This document shows, piece after piece, positions 8,984 to 17,553 of a stretch of DNA of 64,000 nt. The position numbers were made by a program, and so were the translations under genes. The notes under the pieces were generated by a model. That model was not told where the DNA came from. It made no database searches and saw only the letters and a program-made list of their open reading frames with translations. Position 1 is the first letter of the stretch, and each line of letters begins with the position of its first letter. Source of the DNA: Methylobacterium fujisawaense (GTDB lineage Bacteria; Pseudomonadota; Alphaproteobacteria; Rhizobiales; Beijerinckiaceae); NCBI RefSeq assembly GCF_014138435.1, contig NZ_JACJIM010000001.1:930001-994000 (forward strand). Reading direction: 5' to 3'.

Positions 8984-9256
8984 ATGTCGCATCTGAAGTT
9001 GGCGGGGTTTTCCGTCGCCGCAGCCCTCGCGCTCGGCCTGGGAAGCGGCGCGATGGCAGCGCCCTTCGGCACATCTCGGCCTGCGGTCGAGGCGGCCGGC
9101 GTCGCAGACGGGTTGATCCTCAAGGCGCAGACCCTCGGCATGGAGCGTCGGCACGATCGCAGGATGGATCGACACGAGCGACGCATGGACCGGCAGGTCA
9201 ACCGGCAGGACCGGAGGATGGATCGGCACGAGCGACGGATGGAGCGGCGCTACTGA
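8984..9256 (+). CDS. Small secreted Arg/Met/His/Asp-rich repeat protein
   Basis: A 90-residue protein preceded by a strong ribosome-binding site (GAGGGAGAGGGCG). Residues 1-26 form a signal peptide (hydrophobic VAAALALGLGSG, cleavage after AMA). The C-terminal third repeats RRMDRHERRMDR-like units, giving a very basic, helical, His- and Met-containing tail. I do not recognise a named family; similarly Arg/Met-rich small exported proteins occur in Methylobacterium. The composition suggests binding to an anionic partner or a metal, which is inference only. It sits between intact cynS and a decayed cynS 3' end. Confidence 0.75.
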   Translation: MSHLKLAGFSVAAALALGLGSGAMAAPFGTSRPAVEAAGVADGLILKAQTLGMERRHDRRMDRHERRMDRQVNRQDRRMDRHERRMERRY

Positions 9257-9299
9257 TCGGATAGGCACCGCACGACGCCACCACGCCGGGCCGAGGCTG

Positions 9300-9365
9300 T
9301 TCCTGCCGTAGAGGTATCACGGCAACGCCGACGACACGCCGGAATGCGGGTTCAAGGAGAGGTGA
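9300..9365 (+). pseudogene. Relic of a second cynS 3' end
   Basis: These 66 bases align without gaps to the last 66 bases of cynS (8415-8480), differing at 8 positions (about 88% identity). The cynS reading frame is kept in register, but the fourth codon is TAG; the remainder reads RYHGNADDTPECGFKER and ends in TGA at the place where cynS ends. This is a remnant of a partial duplication or of a former second cynS copy. No more upstream cynS similarity is visible. Confidence 0.8.
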
Positions 9366-9370
9366 GCCGT

Positions 9371-9472
9371 TTCCCCTCCTCCTTATGGGGTGGGGCTCGG
9401 GAAGGTGCAGGATCGAGCGTCCCGGCGCCGCCTGCCCCCCACCTCCGACGCCTCCCCACGCGGGGGAGGCGA
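9371..9472. repeat. Degenerate GC-rich intergenic repeat, copy B
   Basis: It has the same element order as the copy at 8619-8732: CCCCTCCTCC, GGGGTGGGG, a GGTGCAGGA element, CCCCCCACCTCC and a CTCCCC-ACGC-GGGGGAG hairpin. It follows the cynS relic just as copy A follows cynS, so repeat and gene end may have been duplicated together. The hairpin at its right end may also terminate the RND pump gene on the minus strand. Confidence 0.4.
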
Positions 9473-9490
9473 GAGCCGCGCGTCCGGCGC

Positions 9491-12400
9491 TCAGGCCGCC
9501 GCCGGTCGCCCCTCCGGCTCCAGGTAATCCTGCACCGGCCGGGCCGGACCGCCGCGCATCAGCACGTAGAGGAACGGCACCAGCAGCAGGGTCGCGGGCG
9601 TCGCGAAGGCGATGCCGCCCATGACGGCGCGGGCCAGCGCCGCGTTCTGCTCGCCGCCCTCGCCGGTGCCCAGCGCCATCGGGATCAGGCCCAAAAACAT
9701 CGCCGAGGCGGTCATCAGCACCGGCCGGAGCCGGGTCTCGCCCGCGGTGATCGCCGCCTCCAGGGCGCTGCAGCCCGTCGCCTCCCGGTGCTCCTTGGCG
9801 AAGGTGACGAGCAGGATCGAGTTCGCCGAGGCGATGCCCACCGACATGATCGCCCCGAAGATCGACGGGATCGAGAAGGTCGTGCCGGTGACGAACAGCG
9901 CGAAGGTGATGCCGCAGAACGCCATCGGCAGGGCCGCGATCACCACGAACGGGTCGCCCCAGCTCTGATAGTTCACCGCCATCAAGAGGTAGACGGCGAT
10001 CAGCGCGATGCCGAGGCCGATCTCCAGGCGGAAGAAGGCCGAGCGCATGTTCTCGATCTGGCCGCGCACCACGATCTTGTCGGGCGCCTCCAGGTTCTTC
10101 TGCTCGTCCTGGACGATGGCGTCGATCGCGCGGGCCACCGTGCCGAGATCCCGGTCCTGCACCGAGGCGAAGATGTCGAAGGTCGGCTGGATGTTGACGT
10201 GGCTGATCATGGTCTGCGTCGGCGTCCGACGGATGTCGGCGAGGCTCGAGAGCAGGGTGAGCACGCCGGGGCCCGCGCCGGAGGTGGCGGCCGCGCGCAC
10301 GAATATCGGCGTGTTGCGCAGGTCGGTGAGTGAGCTGTTGCGGTATTCGGGCGTCTGCACCCAGAGCTGATAGGGGATGCCGGTCTTCGGGTCGGGCCAG
10401 AAGTTCGGCGTCACCTGGTAGCTGCCCGACAGCGAGATGTTCATGTTCTGCGCCACCTGCTGCTCGGTGAGCCCGAGTTCGGAGGCGAGGCGCCGGTCGA
10501 CGTCGACGTAGAATTGCGGCGCGTTGACGATCTGCTGCAGGTGGACGTCGACGAGGCCCTTCGTGTGCTTCAGCCGCTGGACGATGCGCTGGGCGACCTC
10601 CAGATCCTTCTCCTTGTGCCGGCCTGAGACCTGCACGTCGATCGGCGTGAGGACGCCGAAATTCAGGATCTGGGTGATCATGTCGGCGGGCTGGAAATAG
10701 ACGGTCACGTCGGGGAAGCGCTTCATCAGCACGTCGCGCAGGCGCTTCATGTAGCCGGCCACCGGGCCGTGCCCCTCCTTCAGGCTGATGAGCATCTGCC
10801 CGTCATTGTAGGAGACGAACGAGCCGTCCGAGAACGCGAAGTTGTAGTTGTTCGACGGCAGGCCGAGATTCTGCAGGATCTGATCGATCTCATCCGCCGG
10901 GATCACCTCGCGGACGGTACCCTCGACCTCGGCGAAGACCTGCCGGGCGGTCTCGATGCGCATGCCGGTGCGGGTGCGCAGATGCAGGGTCATCTGGCTC
11001 GCCTCGATCTGCGGGAAGTAATCCTGGCCCACGAAGGCGAACAGCACGCCGGTCAGGCCGAGCACGCCGCCGACGACGCCGACGGTGACGATCCGGTGGC
11101 GCAGCACCGCGTGGAGCAGGCCGACATAGCCCCGGTGGAACCGCGCGAAGCCGCGCTCGAAGTGGCCATGGATCCAGCCGGCGAGCCGCATCACGGGGGC
11201 GCCGACGAGACCGGCGGCCCGGGCGATCCGGCCCCGGCGGGGGGCCTCGTGCTCCGCCCGGTCCTTGGCGTGCTTCTGCCGGTATTCCGGCGCCACGATC
11301 ACGTCGATCAGCAGCGGCACCAGGGTGCGCGAGAGCAGGTAGGAGGTCAGCATCGCGAACACGACCGCGAGCGCCTGCGGGGTGAACAGGTATTTCGGCG
11401 TGTCGGTCAGCGCGAACACCGCCGTGAAGGCCGCGCAGATCGCGAGCGTCGAGATCAGCGCCGGCTTGGCGATGCCGGCGGCGCCGTGGACCACGCTCTC
11501 GCGGAACTCCTCGCCCTCCTCGAACAGCCGGTAGGTGTTCTCGATCGCCACCGTGGCGTCGTCCACCAGGATGCCCACCGCCAGGGCGAGGCCGCCCAGC
11601 GTCATCACGTTGATGGTCTCCCCGAGCGCCGCCAGCACCGCGAGCGAGGTCATCACGCAGAGCGGGATCGAGATCAGCACGATGATGGTCGAGCGCCAGG
11701 AGCCGAGGAACAGCAGGATCGCCAGCCCCGTCAGGGCCGCGGCGGTCAGCGCCTCGTGCAGCACGCCCTCGATGGCGTTCGACACGAAGACCGACTGGTC
11801 GAACAGCGGCTTGATCGACAGGCCGTCGGGGGCGGCGGCGCGGATCGTCGGCATCGCCGCCTTGACGTTGTTGACGACGTTCAGCGTCGAGGCGTTGCCG
11901 TTCTTGATGATCTGCATCAGCACGGCCTGCTGGCCGTCGGCGCTGACCACGTTAACCTGCGGCGGGCCGCCGTCGCGGACATAGGCGACGTCGCGCATCA
12001 GCACGGGCTGGCCGGCCACAACCTTGATCGGCGCGAGGTTCAGGGTCTCGATCGAGGGCGGGGTGCCGTTGAGCTGGACCGGGTATTGCTGCTCGCCGAT
12101 CTTGGCGAGACCGGACGGCACCGTCAGGTTCTGGGCCGTCATGGCGTTGGTGACGTCGAGCGGCGTCAGGCCGAGCGCCTGGAGGGCGTTGAGGTCGAGA
12201 TCGACCATGATCTGCCGGGGCGCACCGCCGAACGGCGACGGCAGGGTCGAGCCCGGGACCTGCGCGAGGGTCTGGCGGATCCGGTACTGGGCGTAGTCGT
12301 AGACCTCGTTGAGGCTCTGCTTGGCCGAGGTCAGGGCGAGCTGGATCACCGGCACCGAGGAGGCGGAGTAGCGCACGATCACCGGCGGCTGCGTGCCGGT

Positions 12401-12763
12401 GGGCATCACGGCGCGGATCGAGTTGGTGGAGGAGACCACCTGGGCGATGGCGAGATCCAGGCTGACGGACGGGTCGAAGTAGATCCGCTGAACCGCCGTG
12501 CCCTGGAGCGTCGTCGACTCCATCCGTCGGATGCTGTTGACGTTATTGGAGATCCCGTATTCGGCGTAGGTCGTGATGCGCTGTTCCATCTCCGGCGCCG
12601 ACAGGCCGGTATAGGTCCAGACCACCACGACGACCGGGATGTCGACGACCGGCAGCACGTCCTTGGGCGTGACGAGGATCGCGCCGACGCCGCCGAGCAT
12701 CATCAGCACGGCGAGCACGTAGGTCGTGATCCGGAACTTGAGGGCGTAGAGGACGAGGCCCAT
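9491..12763 (-). CDS. RND-family efflux transporter permease (AcrB/HAE1 type)
   Basis: A 1090-residue inner-membrane resistance-nodulation-division pump that would export drugs or lipophilic compounds using the proton gradient. It has the RND layout: a first TM (TTYVLAVLMMLGGVGAILVTP), a periplasmic porter loop, a block of TM segments, a second large loop and a final TM block. The proton-relay aspartates are in TM4 (GILVDDATVAIEN). The ATG at 12763 follows GGAG. RND pumps normally need a membrane fusion protein and an outer-membrane channel; neither is adjacent, so partners must be elsewhere if it is functional. Substrate cannot be read from the sequence. Confidence 0.93.
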   Translation of the reverse strand: MGLVLYALKFRITTYVLAVLMMLGGVGAILVTPKDVLPVVDIPVVVVVWTYTGLSAPEMEQRITTYAEYGISNNVNSIRRMESTTLQGTAVQRIYFDPSVSLDLAIAQVVSSTNSIRAVMPTGTQPPVIVRYSASSVPVIQLALTSAKQSLNEVYDYAQYRIRQTLAQVPGSTLPSPFGGAPRQIMVDLDLNALQALGLTPLDVTNAMTAQNLTVPSGLAKIGEQQYPVQLNGTPPSIETLNLAPIKVVAGQPVLMRDVAYVRDGGPPQVNVVSADGQQAVLMQIIKNGNASTLNVVNNVKAAMPTIRAAAPDGLSIKPLFDQSVFVSNAIEGVLHEALTAAALTGLAILLFLGSWRSTIIVLISIPLCVMTSLAVLAALGETINVMTLGGLALAVGILVDDATVAIENTYRLFEEGEEFRESVVHGAAGIAKPALISTLAICAAFTAVFALTDTPKYLFTPQALAVVFAMLTSYLLSRTLVPLLIDVIVAPEYRQKHAKDRAEHEAPRRGRIARAAGLVGAPVMRLAGWIHGHFERGFARFHRGYVGLLHAVLRHRIVTVGVVGGVLGLTGVLFAFVGQDYFPQIEASQMTLHLRTRTGMRIETARQVFAEVEGTVREVIPADEIDQILQNLGLPSNNYNFAFSDGSFVSYNDGQMLISLKEGHGPVAGYMKRLRDVLMKRFPDVTVYFQPADMITQILNFGVLTPIDVQVSGRHKEKDLEVAQRIVQRLKHTKGLVDVHLQQIVNAPQFYVDVDRRLASELGLTEQQVAQNMNISLSGSYQVTPNFWPDPKTGIPYQLWVQTPEYRNSSLTDLRNTPIFVRAAATSGAGPGVLTLLSSLADIRRTPTQTMISHVNIQPTFDIFASVQDRDLGTVARAIDAIVQDEQKNLEAPDKIVVRGQIENMRSAFFRLEIGLGIALIAVYLLMAVNYQSWGDPFVVIAALPMAFCGITFALFVTGTTFSIPSIFGAIMSVGIASANSILLVTFAKEHREATGCSALEAAITAGETRLRPVLMTASAMFLGLIPMALGTGEGGEQNAALARAVMGGIAFATPATLLLVPFLYVLMRGGPARPVQDYLEPEGRPAAA

Positions 12764-12927
12764 GCGGTCTCCGCCGGCCGGCCGCGGGCCGGCAATTCCG
12801 CGCTGTGTACCGGCTCACCGGCTAGACCCGGATTGTTTCGCGATCACGTCCGGTCAAGCAAGGGCCGGACCGCATCGCCGCAGGGTTGCGGTCGCCCCCC
12901 CTCTCATGCCCCGCATCCCGCTGCGCC

Positions 12928-13040
12928 GTCATCCTGCGGTGCCCGCGTCGCGGGACTCGAAGGCGGGCGCCAGGGATCGCGGCGCCGACTGGCGGTCTGC
13001 TTCGAGGCCTCCGCGGCGCTCCGGCCCTTCAGGATGAGGG
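12928..13040. repeat. Intergenic inverted-repeat element bounded by TCATCCTG/CAGGATGA
   Basis: A 113-base segment in the 340-base gap upstream of the RND gene begins GTCATCCTGCGGTGCCCGCG and ends CCCTTCAGGATGAGG. The terminal 8 bases are inverted copies, with internal imperfect pairing around a TCGAAGG/CTTCGAGG core. The shape matches the palindromic intergenic repeats common in Hyphomicrobiales genomes. The remainder of the gap (12764-12927 and 13041-13103) shows nothing further. Confidence 0.5.
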
Positions 13041-13103
13041 GGCGGGTTGGCGAGACATCTCGGCGCAGCGTCCCCGCGCCTGCCGGGCGCTGCGCCCTCT
13101 GGA

Positions 13104-13538
13104 TCACCGCAGCAGCGCGGACTTGTCGACCTGCAGCGCGGCGGCGATCTCGTCGAGCGCCTTGTGCTCGACCGCGCTGATCCCGTCGATATCGGCCACG
13201 TCGGCGCCGATCAGGAACACGTCCTGGCGCTGCTCGATCGGCCGCTCCGCGATGGCGCCGACGTGGCGCAGGTTCTCAATGCGCCCGGCCCGGGTCTTGG
13301 CTCGGGCGATCGCCTCATAGAGCTCCTGCTCGACGCGCAGCGTGTCGTACGACTTCTCGAGGATCGGGTTGGCGCGAATGCCGGTGATGGCCGACTCGAT
13401 CTCCTCCTCGCCCACGTCCCCATCCGCCACGATGACGTTGGCGGCGGACGAAACCGCAGCCTGCAGGAAGACCGCGTCGCCCGCATACGACATGATCGTG
13501 CGGCCAAACCGAAGGATGGCGTCCTGGAAAATGCTCAT
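13104..13538 (-). CDS. TerB-like (tellurite-resistance family) helical protein
   Basis: A 144-residue soluble protein rich in helix. The segment AANVIVADGDVGEEEIESAI resembles the metal-binding DG-D-EE motif of TerB-like proteins, and a second DIDGISAVEHKALDEI motif near the C-terminus mirrors it. TerB proteins are associated with metal stress and envelope functions, but the exact role is unknown and there are no other ter genes nearby. The ATG at 13538 follows GGGAGGTCGGC, a strong ribosome-binding site, and was preferred to upstream starts. Confidence 0.75.
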   Translation of the reverse strand: MSIFQDAILRFGRTIMSYAGDAVFLQAAVSSAANVIVADGDVGEEEIESAITGIRANPILEKSYDTLRVEQELYEAIARAKTRAGRIENLRHVGAIAERPIEQRQDVFLIGADVADIDGISAVEHKALDEIAAALQVDKSALLR

Positions 13539-13631
13539 GCCGACCTCCCGTCGGGCCTGAGATGGCGGATATTGTGGCCGCCGAGTCAAGATGCGGCCGA
13601 GCTTAAGCCCGGGATCGTGGAGGACGAGCGC

Positions 13632-13832
13632 TCAGGTGGCGGGCTCGTGGCCCGGCCAGTCCCGCCCGAGATGGGCCGCCACGCGGGCCGGATCGTCGCC
13701 GACCGCCGCCACGGCGGCCTCGACCTGCTCCACCGGAACCATGAACCGGCGCGCCCAGTAGGCCCGCTCCCAGGCATGGGCGATGTTGACGGCCCGGGGC
13801 TCGATCGGGGCCTGCACGCTCTCGTCGGTCAT
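13632..13832 (-). CDS. DUF3606-like small protein
   Basis: A 66-residue protein. The core WARRFMVPVEQVEAAVAAVGDDPARVAAHL matches the DUF3606 pattern (an aromatic/Arg start, then V..EQ...AV..VGDDP..V...L). The function of the family is unknown. It lies 93 bases upstream of the terB-like gene and 76 bases downstream of ybdD on the same strand, so co-transcription with one of them is possible. Confidence 0.7.
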   Translation of the reverse strand: MTDESVQAPIEPRAVNIAHAWERAYWARRFMVPVEQVEAAVAAVGDDPARVAAHLGRDWPGHEPAT

Positions 13833-13908
13833 CGGTGCTCCGCGTCTCGCGAGGGCGGGGCGGCCCTCCGGCCTGGAGAACGCCGGCCGGGCCGCATCGG
13901 GTCCGCGC

Positions 13909-14130
13909 TCAGCAGCAGCGGAAGCCCGCGGTGTTGCCGACGCCGAAGCGGGCGTTCTCCCGGTTGCGGAAGAACTCCACCTCGGTCATCGGCGCCTGGT
14001 CCGGATGGGTGCGGCGGACATGCTCGGCATAGGCCGCGTAGTCCCCCTGCCCCACCATCAGACGGGCGCCGTCGCAGACGCATTTGGACAGCGTCCGGAG
14101 GCGATCCCGCAGGTTCGACGGCTGCCGCAT
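13909..14130 (-). CDS. YbdD/YjiX family protein (CstA partner)
   Basis: A 73-residue member of the YbdD/YjiX (DUF466) family. It shows the family hallmarks: an early LMVGQGDYAAYAEH segment, RTHPDQAPMTEVEFFRNRENARFG, and a terminal CC pair. These proteins are encoded directly after cstA-type transporters and are thought to assist them. Here the ATG follows GGGGAGGGCC and lies 10 bases after the cstA stop, so the pair forms one operon. Confidence 0.92.
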   Translation of the reverse strand: MRQPSNLRDRLRTLSKCVCDGARLMVGQGDYAAYAEHVRRTHPDQAPMTEVEFFRNRENARFGVGNTAGFRCC

Positions 14131-14140
14131 GGCCCTCCCC

Positions 14141-16201
14141 CTACTCCGCCGGGACCATGTGGGGCTCGGTCTCCAGGGCGGTCCAGCGATCCGCGCGCCA
14201 CGCCTTCAGGCAGGCGGCGATGCCGAAGCCCGCGATGGCGACGACGAGGCCGATGAACAGGGCCGCCAGCACCGCGTCGATCCGGTCGTTGAGGATGATC
14301 TGGCTCATCTGGTCGGCGTTCTTGGCCGGGGCCAGGATCTTGCCCTCCGCGGCGGCGGCCGCGTAGCGCTGGGCGTGCGCCAGGAAGCCGATCTTCGGAT
14401 CGGCGGAGAAGATCTTCTGCCAGCCGGCCGTGAGGGTGCAGATGCACAGCCACGCGGTCGGGATGATGGTCACGAACGCGTAGCGCTCGCGCTTCATCTT
14501 GAAGATCACCACCGTGCAGAGCGTCAGCGCCACCGCGGCCAGCATCTGGTTCGAGATGCCGAAGAGCGGCCACAGGGTGTTGATGCCGCCGAGCGGGTCG
14601 GTCACCCCCTGGTAGAGGAAGTAGCCCCAGGCCCCCACCGAGATGGCGGTGGCCGCGATGCTCGGCCCCCACGACGTGGTGTTCTTGAACGACGGCACCG
14701 CCAGCGCGACCAGATCCTGCACCATGAACCGGCAGGCGCGGGTGCCCGCGTCCACGGCCGTGAGGATGAACAGCGCCTCGAACAGGATCGCGAAATGGTA
14801 CCAGAAGGCCATCATCGCCTTGCCGCCGATGGCCGACGAGATGATGTGGGCCATGCCCACCGCGAGCGTCGGGGCGCCGCCGGCGCGGGAGATGATCGTG
14901 TGCTCGCCGACATCGGCGGCGGTCTGGGTGATCACCTCCGGGGTGGTGGCGAAGCCGAGCTTGGTCACCGCGGCGGCGGCGGTCTCGGGCGTGGTGCCGA
15001 GCAGGGCGGCGGGCGAGTTCATGGTGAAGTAGACGCCGGGGTCGATCACGCAGGCCGAGACCAGCGCCATGATCGCCACGAAGGATTCCATCAGCATGCC
15101 GCCGTAGCCGATGAAGCGGGCATCGGCCTCGCTGGCGATCAGCTTCGGGGTGGTGCCCGACGAGATCAGGGCGTGGAAGCCCGAGACCGCGCCGCACGCG
15201 ATGGTGATGAACAGGAACGGGAACAGGCTGCCCGCCCAGACCGGACCGGTGCCGTCGACGAACTTGGTGACCGCCGGCATCTGCATGTGCGGCGCCACGA
15301 CGGCGATGCCGAGGGCGAGGCCCACGATGGTGCCGATCTTGAGGAAGGTCGACAGGTAGTCGCGCGGGGCGAGCAGCAGCCAGACCGGCAGGATCGAGGC
15401 GACGAAGCCGTAGCCGATCAGCATCCAGCAGAGCTGCGGGCCCGTGAAGGTGAAGGCCGGGCCCCAGACCGGGCTCGCCGCCACCGAGCCGCCGGCCACG
15501 ATCGCCAGCATCAGCAGGACGAAGCCCAGGATCGAGACCTCGCCGATCTTGCCGGGCCGGATATAGCGGGAATAGACGCCCATCAGCATGGCGATCGGGA
15601 TCGTCGACATCACCGTGAAGGTGCCCCAGGGGCTCTCGGCGAGCGCCTTGACCACGATGAGGGCCAGCACGGCCAGCAGGATCACCATGATCAGGAAGGT
15701 GCCGAACAGGGCGATGATGCCGGGAATCGTCCCGAGCTCGGCCCGGATCAGCTCGCCGAGCGACCGGCCGTCCCGGCGCATCGACACGAACAGGACCATG
15801 AAGTCCTGCACGGCGCCGGCGAGGACCACGCCGGCCAGGATCCAGAGCATGCCGGGCAGGTAGCCCATCTGGGCGGCGAGCACCGGGCCGACCAGCGGGC
15901 CCGCGCCCGCGATCGCCGCGAAGTGGTGGCCGAACAGGACGCCGCGGTTGGTGGGGACGTAATCGAGACCGTCATTGTGCCGCACGGCCGGCGTCATGCG
16001 CTTCGGGTCGAGGCGCATCACCTTGTCGGCGATGAACTGGGAATAGTAGCGGTAGGCGATCAGGTAGACGCAGACCGCCGCGACCACGACCCAGAGGGCG
16101 TTGATGGTCTCGCCCCGCTGGCTCGCCACGATCGCCAGCGCCGCGGCGCCGAGGGCGCCCACGAGGGCCCATGGCCCATGCCTGCCGAGCGCCGTACCCA
16201 T
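14141..16201 (-). CDS. cstA: CstA-family carbon starvation / pyruvate-peptide transporter
   Basis: A 686-residue multi-pass inner-membrane protein. The family signature VRHNDGLDYVPTNRGVLFGHHFAAIAGAGPLVGP (shown here in part: GLDYVPTNRGVLFGHHF) lies near residue 100, followed by many TM segments. CstA/BtsT proteins take up pyruvate or peptides, classically during carbon starvation. The ATG at 16201 starts just before the first TM. The 289-base gap to the divergent reductase gene holds both promoters; a TATCCTATTGGT stretch near 16292 may belong to this side. The substrate of this copy is not evident. Confidence 0.95.
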   Translation of the reverse strand: MGTALGRHGPWALVGALGAAALAIVASQRGETINALWVVVAAVCVYLIAYRYYSQFIADKVMRLDPKRMTPAVRHNDGLDYVPTNRGVLFGHHFAAIAGAGPLVGPVLAAQMGYLPGMLWILAGVVLAGAVQDFMVLFVSMRRDGRSLGELIRAELGTIPGIIALFGTFLIMVILLAVLALIVVKALAESPWGTFTVMSTIPIAMLMGVYSRYIRPGKIGEVSILGFVLLMLAIVAGGSVAASPVWGPAFTFTGPQLCWMLIGYGFVASILPVWLLLAPRDYLSTFLKIGTIVGLALGIAVVAPHMQMPAVTKFVDGTGPVWAGSLFPFLFITIACGAVSGFHALISSGTTPKLIASEADARFIGYGGMLMESFVAIMALVSACVIDPGVYFTMNSPAALLGTTPETAAAAVTKLGFATTPEVITQTAADVGEHTIISRAGGAPTLAVGMAHIISSAIGGKAMMAFWYHFAILFEALFILTAVDAGTRACRFMVQDLVALAVPSFKNTTSWGPSIAATAISVGAWGYFLYQGVTDPLGGINTLWPLFGISNQMLAAVALTLCTVVIFKMKRERYAFVTIIPTAWLCICTLTAGWQKIFSADPKIGFLAHAQRYAAAAAEGKILAPAKNADQMSQIILNDRIDAVLAALFIGLVVAIAGFGIAACLKAWRADRWTALETEPHMVPAE

Positions 16202-16489
16202 GTCCCACTCCCTGACCGACCGCCTCGCGCACGGGGCCACGCGCGGGGGCTCCGGCTGGGACTTCGTGGTCCCGGGCTACACGGGCGGGTTATCCTATTG
16301 GTCCGCCGTTGACGCAAGCGATCCGAGCTGTGATGCAGCGTCGGCGGCGGCACGACGCCCAATGTGTCACATCGGGTCTCCGGCACGGCCCCGACCCCCT
16401 TCACGGCCAGGCTGCCGAGCTCCGTCGCCGCCCGCCGTCGGAGAAGGAAGGGCGCCGGCGCGGTCCGGGCCTGCGAGGAGCGGACAACC

Positions 16490-17359
16490 ATGGCGAAGGT
16501 CGCATTCCTGGGTCTCGGCGTGATGGGCGGGCCGATGGCCGGCCACCTCGCCAAGAAGGGTGGCCACGACGTCACCGTCTACAACCGCACCACGCCGAAG
16601 GCGGAAGCCTGGGTGAAGACCTATGGCGGTGCCTTCGCCCCCACGCCCCGGCAGGCCGCCGAGGGCGCCGAGATCGTCTTCGCCTGCGTGGGCAACGACG
16701 ACGACCTGCGCAGCGTCGTGCTGGGCGACGACGGGGCGCTCGCCGGCATGACGCCGGGCGCGGTCTTCGTGGACCACACCACCGCCTCCGCCGAGGTGGC
16801 CCGGGAACTGGCCGCGGCCGCGGAGGCCAAGGGGCTCGGCTTCATCGACGCGCCGGTCTCCGGCGGCCAGGCCGGCGCCGAGAACGGCGTGCTGACCGTG
16901 ATGTGCGGCGGCGACGCGGCGACCTACGCCAAGGTCGAGGGCGCGATCGGGTCCTTCGCCCGGGCCTGCCGGCTGATGGGCCCGGCGGGCGCCGGCCAGC
17001 TCACCAAGATGGTCAACCAGATTTGCATCGCCGGCCTCGTCCAGGGCCTCTCCGAGGGCGTCCACTTCGCCAAGCGCGCCGGCCTCGACGTGGAAGCGGT
17101 GCTCGACGTGATCTCCAAGGGCGCCGCCGGCTCCTGGCAGATGGAGAACCGCGGCAAGACCATGAACGCGGGCAAGTTCGACTTCGGCTTCGCGGTCGAC
17201 TGGATGCGCAAGGATCTCGGCATCCTGCTGGACGAGGCCCGCCGCAACGGCGCCAAGCTGCCGGTCTCGGCGCTGGTGGACCAGTTCTACGCCGAGGTTC
17301 AGGCCATGGGCGGCAACCGCTGGGACACGTCGAGCCTCGTGGCCCGGCTGGAGCGCTGA
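16490..17359 (+). CDS. NAD(P)-dependent beta-hydroxyacid dehydrogenase (HIBADH / tartronate semialdehyde reductase family)
   Basis: A 289-residue dehydrogenase. The N-terminal Rossmann motif reads FLGLGVMGGPMAGHL. The substrate-binding motif FIDAPVSGGQAGAENG follows at about 120. The catalytic lysine region is GAGQLTKMVNQ with K at about 170, then a helical domain. The family reduces or oxidises 3-hydroxyisobutyrate, 2-hydroxy-3-oxopropionate or succinic semialdehyde; which of these applies cannot be decided from context, as no glyoxylate or valine genes are adjacent. The ATG at 16490 follows a GAGGAG site. Confidence 0.9.
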   Translation: MAKVAFLGLGVMGGPMAGHLAKKGGHDVTVYNRTTPKAEAWVKTYGGAFAPTPRQAAEGAEIVFACVGNDDDLRSVVLGDDGALAGMTPGAVFVDHTTASAEVARELAAAAEAKGLGFIDAPVSGGQAGAENGVLTVMCGGDAATYAKVEGAIGSFARACRLMGPAGAGQLTKMVNQICIAGLVQGLSEGVHFAKRAGLDVEAVLDVISKGAAGSWQMENRGKTMNAGKFDFGFAVDWMRKDLGILLDEARRNGAKLPVSALVDQFYAEVQAMGGNRWDTSSLVARLER

Positions 17360-17553
17360 GGGGCGGCAGCTCCCCTCGCGGTCCGGAGGGGTCGGAAACG
17401 GCCCCGTGTGCCCCCTCCCTCGCCCCGTCGCGGGAGGGGGTGTCGGGCGAGGACAGCATCCGTACAGAACAGGATTCTGCCCCGTGTGCAGGCCCTGCCT
17501 TCTCCGGAAGCCGGGCTCCCTCCCCCGCACGGGGAGGGAGCCCGCGGGAAGCC
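17360..17553. repeat. GC-rich intergenic hairpin cluster
   Basis: This gap between convergent genes consists of C-run/G-run hairpins, e.g. CCCCTCGCGGTCCGGAGGGG at about 17373-17392, CCCTCCCTCGCCCCGTCGCGGGAGGGG and GCTCCCTCCCCCGC-ACGGGGAGGGAGC near the right end. They probably act as bidirectional terminators and resemble the repeats near cynS. No coding content seen. Confidence 0.4.

Noticed and set aside
10769..13180. 803-codon plus-strand open frame
   Set aside because: Antisense to the RND transporter; the composition is dominated by His/Arg/Asp/Gly typical of shadow frames.
13909..14130. YbdD as a selenoprotein
   Set aside because: Some relatives of this family are annotated as (seleno)proteins, but the frame ends with normal Cys codons and a single stop; no UGA recoding is needed.
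14084..16312. 742-codon plus-strand open frame
   Set aside because: Antisense shadow of cstA without recognisable motifs.
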